Shown one piece after another: positions 35,386-46,658 of a stretch of 64,000 bases of DNA. Position numbers and translations under genes: made by a program. Numbering within the stretch: position 1 is the stretch's first letter; each line of letters begins with the position of its first letter. The notes under the pieces were generated by a model. It saw only the letters and a program-made list of their open reading frames with translations. It was not told the origin of the DNA and did not search any database. The stretch comes from Paraphysomonas bandaiensis (taxonomy: Eukaryota > Chrysophyceae): the NCBI GenBank assembly GCA_965644295.1, contig CBFFRP010000234.1, positions 186,001-250,000 of the forward strand. The letters are read 5' to 3'.

Positions 35386-35467
35386 CGACAGAAGTGGGAT
35401 TCGAACCCACGCATGCATTGCACATTGGCTTAGCAGGCCAACGCCTTAACCACTCGGCCATCCTGCC
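35386..35467 (-). tRNA. tRNA-Ser(GCU)
   Basis: On the minus strand the gene begins GGCAGGA and ends TTCTGTC plus discriminator G, the base normal for tRNA-Ser. The acceptor stem pairs with two G-U pairs. A box: TGGCCGAGTGG. B box: GGTTCGAATCC. The anticodon stem TTGGC/GCCAA closes the loop CTGCTAA, giving anticodon GCT, which reads AGC/AGU. The long variable arm (about 82 nt total) fits a class II tRNA. There is no intron. A T-run pol III terminator (35367-35375 as A's on the plus strand) lies just downstream. Confidence 0.96.
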
Positions 35468-36786
35468 ATACCCATGACAAGGTAGTTGACACCGGTATTA
35501 TGAGGTAATATATATGAAAAAGTACTATGAAGGAAGGAGTTATGTACGAGTAGCATACCTGGATATCTGGATACAGTATGTTGTAGGATATATACGGACC
35601 TAGATGGGCAGCAAATGAGAATGGATTAATGGAGTCAGTGGGGTCAGTAAGCCCGTAAAGTATGATCTCTTGTGTATATGACTCACGCAACTGTTCTAGA
35701 TTATATACTGTGGGAGTGGTCATCTTGTTCAGTGCGACACATGTATGGCCCACACAACACTAATATCGGTGGATGCGAATACCTTACTTCAGGCTGTTAT
35801 TATATATAAGTATGTCGATATTCTCTGTTTTTCATCCTTGGCAGCTTTTGCCAGTGCTTATGTACTTATTATATGCAGATTAGTTGTCTTTATACGCATA
35901 GATTCTTACCAGCAAAGCATCTATTACACAACACTTATTCGGGTATAAGGCTGTAAGACGATTGAAGGCGTATATGACGATTCATTGGCGGAGATATATA
36001 AGTCGCCAATATATCAAAAAATCTCTCCTACCGCATGACTAAAATTATTCGTATGAACACCAGTGTTCTTTACAAAGCTATTTACAACGTTTTATGGATG
36101 TGAATACTTGTCGTTCTGTCGACATATCTGTGAAGTCAAAAATTCATCTAGATTGATTTATATTGATTTTGACGCGTGTGTCATCACACGAACATAATAA
36201 CCATACATGAAACTCTGAGTAGTCAAGTGCTGCTGTAGTATTTTAGTGTGGCACACCACTATTGTTAGAAAATCAGAAGGCTGTCATACAACTGTAAACC
36301 GGGAAAACCCAGATTCATAACCATCTGACAATATATTAGGACAACAGAAGTTTAAAGTACAGCCAGTAGAGTGGCAATGCTTTAAAGGGATATACAATTA
36401 CTAGATTTATGCCTACAGTTGAAGACTATTTAAGAATAAATAATCATAGTTGCGACTGCTATTATATAGGATATAGTTTACGAAATACTCTAGTATGATC
36501 GCTCTATTCGTATAATATACCAACGCTCCATTTTATTATATATGTGACTATAAAATTCTACAGACAAAACTGATGTTTCCACGCATTCCTTACGGATTAT
36601 ATCGAGGAATTAAGGCTTAATAACGTCGCTTTTGAGGTATAAATAAGTGCAACAACGTATAGTTATTAGGCCTATTGGATTTACACGTGGATGGAACAAA
36701 AAAACATGCATATATGCGTGTACATTACGAGACACCAGCATTTCCGATCAATCATATGTCGTTATTGTATCAACATCAGTCATCAG
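35468..36786. other. AT-rich intergenic region
   Basis: About 1.3 kb without a supportable gene. 36235-36300 weakly resembles 17690-17750 (see above). Confidence 0.45.
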
Positions 36787-38146
36787 TCATATGTGCTTGT
36801 AGAAGTCGGCGATGGCAGTGGCCACATCCTCGAACTTTTCAAATATAGGATTGTGCCCACATTGCTGAATGGCTATAATCTCAGCACTAGGAAAAGAGTG
36901 CTCTAGGGTGGCGAGAGCCTTTCGAAGTGGAAACATGTTATCGTTGTTTCCCCAAAGAATAAGGACAGGCCGATCTCTACGGCCAGCCACGGCGAAGAGA
37001 TCCCCCATTCCAGACAGTGGGAAGTATCTGTACGTCGAGAGGATAGCACCCATATAACCCGGTGTATTATTGAGTTGCCATTGCACCATATGCATCTGCT
37101 TGTCGATTAGTGACCTATGCTCGGTGTTGTCGGAGGTGTCGAAAAAATACTCTAATTGACTCTCCGCCATCTTCGACCGGCGTTTAATCATAACAAGTTC
37201 TCCCAAACACTTACGCTTCAAAATTTTGTACCTGTAGTATAGTCGTAACTAAACGAAAACAGCAAATTAAAACTGCACCTCGCAGGATTCTTCATTCGCA
37301 CTCCGGCTGAGTCGATGAGACAGAGACTCTTGCAAAGGTGTGGGAACTTTACTGCAAACCCTGTGGCTACAGCCCCTCCAAGACAGTACCCAAGTAAGTG
37401 AACTGGGGATCCGCTCAAGTTGAGTGCGTCTAATAGCTCCTTCAGCTGAGTTACATGGACATCTAGGGTGCAAGGGAACCCGCTCCACGGCGACCTATAC
37501 AGTCGTGTCATATTCATCATAACGTGTCAAAAACGGCAGGTGATCAAATATATACATACATAACACACCACGTAAAAATATGTATATATAACGTAACTAA
37601 CCTTCCCCTGCCATAGAAGTCGAACACGAGTACACGCGCAGTTGGCCCGGCATCCCCACAGGACAGCACCTCTGCTACATCCTCCCATATGTAAGAGCAG
37701 TCCGTGAGACCATGCAGACATACTATCGTCGGGGCATCCACTACATTTCCATTCTCGTCGTACTTTTCCTCTGGTTCAATAACTTTATATGCAGTGTTTC
37801 CCCGAGAGAGGTGGACCAGCACGTTAGCTCCAAAAGAGTGGTCGGGTGACTCTCCATCAGTCTGATGGTACTGAGAAGGCTGACGATGACCATGCAACTG
37901 ACCAAAACTATTATGGCTGGAGGAGTCATCGTCCGGCTGGTCATCAGCGTCCTGCATATCGTCCCTCTGGTCCACATACAAATCCGAAGCCCGGGCAAAA
38001 TTCGCATCCTGAACAACATTTCTATCCGGCTTCTTTGTGCGAGAGGCCGTAGGAGGGATGGTGAGATTCACGTCATCTGTGGAGGCCCCGCGACGGTTGT
38101 CTTGCCACTGCTGTAGAGCACTATCTATATCGTTGTCTGAGCTCAT
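36787..38146 (-). CDS. Alpha/beta hydrolase with Cys at the nucleophile elbow
   Basis: Alpha/beta-hydrolase-fold protein, substrate unknown. Three exons: 38146-37602, 37494-37279 and 37231-36787, giving 401 aa. The first 120 residues are acidic, Gln/Asp/His-rich and probably disordered. The fold starts at about 130 (APTIVCLHGLTDCSYIWEDV, oxyanion HG), then DFYGRGRSPWSG across intron 1, and the nucleophile elbow HLLGYCLGGAVATG. The usual G-x-S-x-G is G-Y-C-L-G, with codon TGT. Acid: ILWGNNDNMFPL. Histidine: QQCGHNPIFEKFEDV. A Cys nucleophile is known in dienelactone hydrolases, so activity is possible. The second intron (47 nt) is needed to avoid a stop. It is divergent to the PP5 gene. Confidence 0.9.
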
Positions 38147-38698
38147 TACTCACGTTCACAGAAACATGGAGTGAAGTGGAAGTGAGAGAGAGAGGTGAGA
38201 TATTTCCAGGTTTAAAGGAGTTATTAGTTTAGATAGTAGAGGCCTCCCTTGGGCACGAAGTGGTACATATAGCAGTGTGGAGTACCAAACACAACAACTA
38301 CGTACACCAAGATACCATCCAGCACTGCCTACACACCCCTCCATACTCTGTATACTGCTGTATACATATACCGTACTGCTGTAGCTGTACAATGGAATAC
38401 AGTACACTGCTAGATGGGTGCTGTGAATATTTGACAAAAAATAATACTGTGATTGGTATACTGTACAGTGGTATTCCTGGTATACCATATACACCTCCGG
38501 GCTACACAACTGTTAGGTATGGGCATGCAAGTACGCATATGCGATATACAAGTATAGAGGTGTATTTGTCGTGTACGATATCGTGTTGATGTACAGTGTC
38601 CACGTACAGTACACGTACGGGTGGTTTGAAGGATACTTACTACCAGGCAGAGTGGAGTGGTGCATCAACTGCAACTCCATTGCACACATACAGTCCTC
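38147..38698. promoter_or_regulatory. Shared intergenic region, hydrolase/PP5
   Basis: A 0.55-kb region between divergent start codons. It is rich in GTATAC and GTAC words (GTATACTGCTGTATAC, TGTACGATATCG, CACGTACAGTACACGTAC) and contains TGGAATACAG at 38393-38402. These short palindromes are candidate factor sites; none is proven. Confidence 0.4.
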
Positions 38699-40528
38699 AT
38701 GGCGGACTTTGACGGTAGATTGGCTGCTGCAAATGCCCTCAAAGACGAAGGCAATGCTCTGCTATCAGGTTTTGAGAGCAACTGCATGGCTCTGATCAGC
38801 TCATGAGGTGTGATGTGCAGATAAGAGGTACGGAGAGGCCGCATGTAAGTACACGGAGGCGATAGAGCTGTGTCCCACAGCAGTGTTCTACTCCAATCGC
38901 GCAATGGCGATGATCAAGCTCGAGAGCTATGGTGTCGCAATATCGGATGCCAATCAGGCCATTGCACTGGACGGCAGCTATATCAAGGCCTACTACAGGT
39001 ACATGATGAGTGCTCATAGTTTAAGTCTAATGGTGTATATAGACGGGGGAGTGCAAATTTTGCTATTGGAAAAATAAAAGTGGGCGCTGTAGTGATCTGT
39101 GTATATGAGTTGATTTATTATCGTTGTCGTGTAGGAAGCACGCAAAGACTTCAAATCTGTTGTTAAGATGAGGCCCAAAGATCAGGATGCCAAGAAAAAA
39201 CTTGCAGCATGCGAGAAAGTACTTAAAGAGGAAGCATTTCTTAAGGCTATAGAGTCTGATCAGACTGTCCCTCTCTCCCAGCAAGTGCGTGTGTGACTCG
39301 AAGAGTTGTTGATTTGCGTTGATTGTTGTACTCAGATTAATATCGATGACATTTCTGTGGATGCCTCTTACACCGGCCCGCGCATTCCAGAAAATGGAAC
39401 TATTGATGTTGACTTCGTGAAGCAGATGATGGATAGTTTCAAGGAGCAGAAACGTCTCCATCGCAGGTACCTGCTCAAGATACTCTTAGACGCCAGAGAT
39501 TATCATCAGAAACAGCCCACACTGCTGCGCGTGCCTCTACCGGAGCTAAAGGGGGAAAATGGGATTGTGAAACGCGGTCACATCAACGTCTGTGGCGATA
39601 CGCATGGACAGTTTTACGACCTGTGTAACATATTTGAGGTATTCCAGCGTGCTATTTCGCATCACTTGACCTAACGAGATGGCGCTGCCTTGCCTTGATA
39701 TCTGCACAGATTGGTGGTCTTCCGTCGTCTTCGAACCCTTATATTTTCAATGGAGACTTTGTTGACCGCGGATCGTTCTCACTAGAGGTGGTGGTTACAC
39801 TGCTTGCCTGGAAATTGGCGATCCCAGATTGTCTCTATATGACTCGCGGGAATCACGAAACAAAGGGCATGAATAAAATATACGGATTCGAGGGGGAAGT
39901 CGTTCACAAATTTGATCAGGTGGCGATGGGGATATTCTCAGAGGTCTTTCAATGGCTTCCTTTATGTGCAGTTATTCATGATACAGTGTTCGTGGTGCAT
40001 GGCGGTATAAGCACTCAGAACGATGGTTGCGTTACTCTGAAGGAGATCGAAGGAATTCATCGCAACAGAGAACCCCCTGAGAGTGGACTTATGTCTGATC
40101 TGCTCTGGTCAGGTACGACGTCTTTATCTATTGGAGTACTTGTATGTGATCGAAAGTGACTAGTTTGAGTTATATAAAATATCTGCGCAGACCCGCAACC
40201 TCAACAAGGCAAAAGCCCGAGCAAACGTGGAGTGGGGTACTCATTTGGCCCCGATATCACTGCGAACTTCCTGCGCACGAATAATCTGAAGCTGTTGGTT
40301 CGATCTCATGAAGTCAAGGAAGAGGGTTATGTCGTGGAACATGAAGGAAAATGTGTTACCATTTTTAGTGCACCCAATTACTGCGATCAGATGGGCAACA
40401 AGGGCGCTTTCATTAGGTTTAGCGAGGAGAATAATATGGAGCCTGAATTCACACAATTTGATGCTGTTCCTCATCCCAATGTTCCACCCATGCACTATGC
40501 CTCCGCAATGTCGCAGTTTGGTTTGTAG
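38699..40528 (+). CDS. Serine/threonine protein phosphatase 5 (TPR plus PPP catalytic domain)
   Basis: Phosphatase of the Hsp90 cochaperone class. Seven exons: 38699-38768, 38821-38998, 39043-39079, 39135-39284, 39336-39638, 39710-40112 and 40191-40528, giving 492 aa. Residues 1-125 form three TPRs (YGEAACKYTEAIEL, AIALDGSYIKAYYR, KDFKSVVKMRPKDQDA) that in PP5 bind the Hsp90 tail and inhibit the enzyme. The 37-nt exon 3 supplies RGSANFAIGKIK and is easily missed. Catalytic motifs: GDTHGQFYD (Thr rather than Ile is typical of PP5), GDFVDRGSFS, RGNHE, LWSDPQPQ, VRSHEV and FSAPNYCD, the full set of metal and phosphate ligands. The autoinhibitory C-terminal region ends ASAMSQFGL. Confidence 0.97.
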
Positions 40529-41612
40529 ACGTACATACGAAAGTAGGCACTCATGAATTTGAAAGTATAATCAAAGCGTCGTGTGTATCGTATCAAAGAT
40601 ACTGCTTCTCAATGACTTTCAGCTCTACTTTATATATTTTGCGGTTAAACGTTTAAGAATTAACGTTCTTCATTAGTGGAAATGAACACGGTTCATCTGT
40701 TTGATAGAACGAACATCAGCAAAACAAGGCATATGAAATGTGTTTCTTAAACTTTCACCGTGTTTATGTACTGTTTGTACGCATCAGCTAGTATCAATAA
40801 AAATTATGTCTATGGTTTACTTGGTTATCACATAGTTGGTATAAGTGTATAAGTTAGAAGATAGCTGCCTATACCAGCAAGGCAGCTGGTTGTAATCCTG
40901 GAAAACAATGACATATGAAAGCAGTAAAAAAATGTCCATTGTGGGAATGGGCCCATCTTAAAAATTAAAAACTCAAAAATCCCGAAGTTAGCAGGTGTCA
41001 GCTATATCAGCATTCTGCTTGCTGGTTGCACCTTGGTACTTGCGATGACGCACAAGCAGCTTTCGTAGCGCTAAATAGGAGGATGTCAGAGTTAAGCACT
41101 AGTTAAATTGTTTTGCTACATTAGTTCTGACTCTTTCATGCCTATGATGGCTAATAATCAGATATTCACTATTAGCTATTAGGATATAATGTATACGGCA
41201 AAAAGTCAAAGAGGAATGGCTTAATTGACATTCAAATTGACCCATGAGTTAGTTGTGTATATATAATATATTGATAATATGATGTATTATAGTACGAGGA
41301 TAAATTCGTACTACAGAAACTTTGCTTTTGTTCTTGTATATTGTAGTATAAATCCTTTGTAGAGCTTTTAGGGGAGACGAAACATGCTCTGTGAGCTGCA
41401 TTCTAGCTGAGGTGGACATAATCAAGAAAAGTGACCTTCAAGCTCTTTACTAACGCGTCAATACAATCTACTTAAGATGGATACTTAAGTTAAATGCTCG
41501 CTTGCTGATAGTATTTTATGAGAAAAGTGCGAAAAATAATTTCTAATATCAGCATCTATCAATCAGTACTACCCAGATATAGAGATCACGATTGCACTCA
41601 AGACTGAGCGCA
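40529..41612. other. Intergenic region with LTR-like fragment
   Basis: No gene seen. Contains LTR-like copy C (40920-41170). The rest is AT-rich. Confidence 0.5.
40920..41170 (-). repeat. LTR-like fragment (copy C)
   Basis: Same family as 5330-5580 and 48455-48920. Plus-strand words shared with 48700-48910: ACTCAAAAATCCCGAAGTT, CATTCTGCTTGCT, GACGCACAAGCAGCTTTCG, TAGCGCTAAATAG/TAGCGTTAAATAG and AAGCACTAGTTA. No internal element sequence is next to it, so it is a solo or truncated LTR. Confidence 0.75.
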
Positions 41613-44600
41613 CTACGTGCGAGACAATGGCTCGATAGTCACACCAGCATCACGTGCATTCGCCGGTTTGATTTTCATGTACTTGTCAACGTTCAGAAAC
41701 TCTTTCACAATGCGGCTGCCGTTATAGCTAGTACAACGATAGTGAATGTACAGTATTTACGGACATCAGGAAGCATTACCTCGTCATAATTTCCTCGTTT
41801 CCGCAGACGGCAGAAATGTAGACACTGAGAGCGTAGGCTTTCAGGTCGAGCATCTCATTTGACACAGAACGTGCATAAGATTCACTGGGAAAATGTTCAT
41901 CGACATCTGTATTACGAAACATTAGCGCCATCAAAATCACTTTTGAACATTCTACAAACCTGACTGATAGTATTTCATGAGCTTAGCTCTCATTGCCTTG
42001 AAGTCCATGTAACTCTTCAATATGGTGTACGTCCGTACATCTTTTCCAACTGCACGAACCTCCAAAACAAATTCAACGTGTCTTTTACGAACTCTTGCCC
42101 ACGAGATTACAGCCGCTGTGATACCTTGCTGCCAGTCGGAAGCAGATGCTGCGCCCCTTTTAATCTGACCAACATGTGTACTTCGCGTAGAGTAGTTCGA
42201 GCGAATTGCACTGGAGGCAGTTGCCGATGGAATATTCGTATCGATCGGGGCAGCTGTATTAAATATAGTTGACGCTTTCTGTTTAACCATTTGTGGCCGC
42301 GGCATGGGGTTAGATGACACAACAACATCAGTGTTTTCCTCGCCTCGTTGAGTTGTATCTTCACTTAAAGTAGAAGACTGTGCTCCACTGACTTTACCTT
42401 CGGAGTTATAGACATCGGCTTCATTGACCTTGGTTTCAGAACTGTTTTTTGAATATCCTTCCATATTTTCAAGAACTGATGACAACCTCTGCTTAACGGC
42501 AGCAAGTTCTTCTTTGAGTGCTTTGTTCTCTTCGCGCAAATTTTCGATGATCAGTTTCGCGTCGATGTCAATACTAGCAGTGCTGCCTAATTTATCATCC
42601 TCTGATATATGCGTTGCTGGCGATACGTTATGTAGAATCTCCGCTTCAGATATTCCGGCGTTGTTTCGTTGCGCTTCTAGTCTGAGGGCTGTATTTTCTT
42701 TCTCCAGAATCTTGCTGCTCTTCAATAATGCTTCGTTTCGTCGTTCCATAGCTTCCATCTTTTCTGATGCATCACGCATGTCGAATAGCAAATTAGGATT
42801 AGCTTTAAGCTTCTCGTCAATATCAGACTGGGATACATACAATAAATACAGTGTTATACAGAAAATATAGTTATTACCAAGAAATTGGCTTTAGCCTCTG
42901 CATCAAGGCGTCTCTTTTCCATTGCTTTCTGTCGCTGTTATATTGAAAACAAAAATAAACACATCGGGGCTTTCGAATTATAACTTACTCACCATTTTCT
43001 CTCTGAGGACGAATACTTTCATGCGGGCTGCAGTACCCCTCCACATGCATTGTAGTTTCAGAGTGAGATCAAGCATTTTAGCCTTCAGCAGGCGAGCCTG
43101 GAATCCTCTGATATGGGCCTGAATCAAAAAGCATGCGGCTACAGATTGCATATACTTCTTCCTAGCAATGTAGGACCTGTACTTCGTTTGAATAACAGTA
43201 GCGGATGAATACTTAAAGGCTTTGACGCTTTGACGGGCAACGTAGCCACGATAGCGGGCTTTCAATAAAGTAAAACCCCGAATAGTTTTTTTATATTTTG
43301 CCACAGCCAAAAACACCCGAACTCGTCGTTGTAGAACTAGAGTCGCTGCGACACAGTGCCTAGCAATCATTCGCCCTCTATGGGCAGCATACATGACAGA
43401 ATGAGCAGCAGGGACCATTGCGCTTTTCGCATTCCCCTTTCTGAGGAGCACCATCAGATGCAATCGCCTTTGCATTCTCTTTGCAATCAGAGATACTGCA
43501 CGTGCATGAAGATTCTCTAGCATCTCAAAAACAGGAGCTCGCATAAAGACCTGAGACCTACCCATTTGAAGCCCACTGAACACATCAACATCAGAAGAAA
43601 ACTTGGAGGCATCAGTCATATTGAGAACTGTGATGGTCAGTGAAACAATGTCAATGAGCATGGATGCTGACGTCCGCCATAGGTCTTCCGCTCCGGTCAC
43701 AAGAGCACGCTTAATGCACTCACTGAGATCCCGGGTGAGAGCGTTGACCCCACATACAACCAAGAATGCAGAGTATCGAGTCACGAAGAGCTTGAAGTCT
43801 AGACGATTAGGAAAGCCTGCACGAAACACCTGCACAGCACCTAGAGCACCACCACATCTAAGCTGATTCATAACCATGTCGTAGTCAAAGTGGTTAGCCT
43901 GCAGCTGGTTGTTTGGTTTTATACACCTGATAAAGTGCGATCGAGTTGAACGAATCTTAGTAATAAGATCGTTTAGCTGACGTGAGAATTGAGATGCCAC
44001 AGAGGTTGTTTTCTTTCCGACAGACACATGCAGTTTTGACGCACTCCTGCTGAAAGTTGAGGCACGATCTGGAGAAGAGTCGTGCTCTTTAGCTGCTTTA
44101 CTTTTTTTCACATGCCTCCCTTCAGACACATTCGCAATATCTCGAAGTAGATCGCATTCGGACGACTCAAAGCTAAATAAGATCTCTTGGGCGATGTCAT
44201 TGCGGTTTTTTTCAACAAATTCATTTGCACTATACCGCACATCACAGGCGAAGTGGTGTACCACAAACTCTTGGCGCCCCTGCTCAGTTTTACTTGCACT
44301 GAAGTGTGCATGAGTAGAACATTTCGCATAGAACGTCTTCACGAGCTTATCGTCAGATGGCTTCGGAATCTTAAGTTGTTCGTCACATAACAGGAACAAT
44401 CCGGTACGTTTATGTTCAAATAGCTCAAGCCTCTCTGAGTTGTCGGGGTAGTCTTTGAAATTCCACTGGATACCCTCCTCTTCGTACACCTCCTTTTCAC
44501 TCTTGAATATAGCGTAGTTGAAATGATCTTGAAGTTTCTCGTTAGCAAAGTTGATGCACAGTTGCTCGAAAGAGTTCTTTGCAAAGTACTCGAAACCAAA

Positions 44601-46126
44601 TATGTCGAGTACACCAATGAATGAGACAGATTCGTCGATGGAATCTGAGCTCAACGAAGAATTGATTTCCTGTACCATCAATCGGAAAAGCAGATCATAT
44701 AGGGTCTTTGCATACACATCTCGCGCAGCTAATGCCCCTTCTACATTAAGATTCTTTAGAATTTGATTTCCTGCAACCTTGATGCTACGCTTGGTGACAG
44801 CCTGAAGTAACGTACTTTCGTCGATCTGAAGCAGCTCGCAGATACATTTTACGTGCACCTCACTGGCATGAGAAAATACTGCAGCATCCTCCCCAACTGT
44901 AGAGGAGGCATCGAATGACAGATTTCCGATATGAAGCACTGCTATAACAGTTTTAAGTATTTCTTCTCTGCGCTCCGGTGATACGTCGATAGTTGCCAGT
45001 GCCCCCATTAGCTTACCTAAGTTATCCGCATCACTCTCCCCATCACTTCGACAGTACTCGTCACTCATATTGACATACTTAAAATCTTTGAGAGATTGGC
45101 ATCCCCACTTCACGCGCTGCTCATTTGATAGTCCTAAATATAGTCATGACTATTAAAGAGCAAAATGAAGATTTCGTTAGGGAAGAACCACCTGCAAACA
45201 CCTCGTAGAATATGTGGTAATTTCGCTCGCCACTCAGCTGGGAGGTGACACGGACTGTCTCCAGTAGGTACGTTTGAATAAAAGCACCCACAATAAACCC
45301 ATCCGTGGAGTAGCGTAGCTCGATAAATTTTCCAAACCTGGACGAGTTGTTGTTTCTGGCCGTCTTGGCATTTCCAAAGGACTCAGTGATAGGGCTGACA
45401 GCACTGACAAGGGATTGGATGTCCATTACCTCCTCATCAAGCTCAGTTGCTAACGCTGCAGAAGTCACTGCAAGGAAGCGCAATACTTGTTTGGTGGACT
45501 CAGTTTTGCCTGAAACAACGCGGCGGTGTCACTTAAACAAATCAAAAATTGTGCAATCACAACATGCCTGCCCCAGATTCTCCATTGACCAAAATCGATT
45601 GATTTTCTCGTTTGTCAGGGTCGTACTTGTCGATAAACATACGAATATAAGCACTGTTAGCAATTTGAAACACATGAGGCCCATGCTTTCTCATCGTAGC
45701 CTGATCTGACTGAAAATACTTCTGAATTGTGTCTTGTGAGTACACAGTTTTATCCAGCTCTTCAAATGGATTCACTGCTACAAGAATAGGTCCTATACTT
45801 GTGTATATTGCCTTGTCGATATACCTCAATCGAAGGCATTCAATCATTTCCGGTTCATTTAAGAACGATAGTGACGTCATATCAGTGACATCAGCCGCAC
45901 CGCTCATATCTTTATCTCTCTTCTTAACTAAATCGAATTCCAGACAGAAAGAGTCCGTTGCAGACGTTTTTATCTCAAGTGATCCGCCTGTAAGATCCGT
46001 TATGTTGAATATCCATGAACCTGTGTCGTCCTTTGAGTGGCTTGAGACGAACCCTGCGCGCCAGGGGACACTTGACTCTGATGTGAACCACACCGCTGCG
46101 TTACTCCATGGGTCATATGAGGACAT
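41613..46126 (-). CDS. Unconventional myosin heavy chain with C-terminal PX-type domain
   Basis: Actin-based motor predicted to carry membrane cargo. Seven exons: 46126-45568, 45509-45192, 45133-42993, 42934-42878, 42827-41960, 41906-41780 and 41715-41613, giving 1,390 aa. Motor: P-loop GESGAGKTES at about 181, switch I NAKTARNNNSSRFGKF, switch II LDIFGFEYF, NFANEKLQ, and actin-binding region near FIRCIKPN. The neck has about five or six IQ motifs (AATLVLQRRVRVF, SATVIQTKYRSY, LIQAHIRGFQAR). A coiled coil follows at about 935-1100, then a PX-like end: VEFVLEVRAVG, TYTILKSYMDFKAM, and IVKEFLNV across small 3' exons. Oomycete myosins with this arrangement are known. The first intron splits the P-loop and uses a GC donor. 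Near Met the N-terminus is WFTSESSVPWRAGFV, possibly SH3-like. Confidence 0.93.
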
Positions 46127-46658
46127 TGTTAGGCTGCTGTTGGGATAGAGAGTATGGGATAGTGGGGGGGGGCTGTGTATGTATGTGTATGAGTGGATGC
46201 TCCTGTTGCTTTGTATGACTCAAGATCCTACATGCGTTCAATCATGGTATCATCTTGCTGTGTACAGCAGCAGTCTGTTGCAGTGTACGAAGTGCGGTGT
46301 TGTGATAGTATCCTGTGCAGAGTATCCTCCCATATCTTGCATACACGTACAGCAGTATGTATGCCTGGGATCGCAGAGGGTGTGGTGTGTATAATTTACT
46401 TAGAAAACACAGATATTTTAACAGAAAACTCCACTTTTCGGGAAGTGTGGAATACAGTGACAGTATACTGTCTGTATGCAGTAGTCAGGTCAAAGTATAC
46501 AGCACTATCTACAGCAGCTGTATGTATGTATGTATGTATGTATGGCGTGATGTTCATCTCGCTGTCGTGTAATTTGAATCATGGCACACAGAGAGGACGT
46601 GAGCTGCTGTATGAACCACCGTATGTGCAGTGATACACTCCTATGATATAATTCCCTC
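46127..46658. promoter_or_regulatory. Shared intergenic region, myosin/GT61
   Basis: A 0.53-kb divergent region. TGGAATACAG lies at 46448-46457, next to ACAGTATACTGTCTG, a near palindrome. A short TATG repeat sits at 46521-46544. Open frames here show no domain. Confidence 0.4.

Noticed and set aside
46521-46544. Short TATG run near the GT61 gene as part of the large array
   Set aside because: Only about six units and 8 kb away; probably independent slippage.
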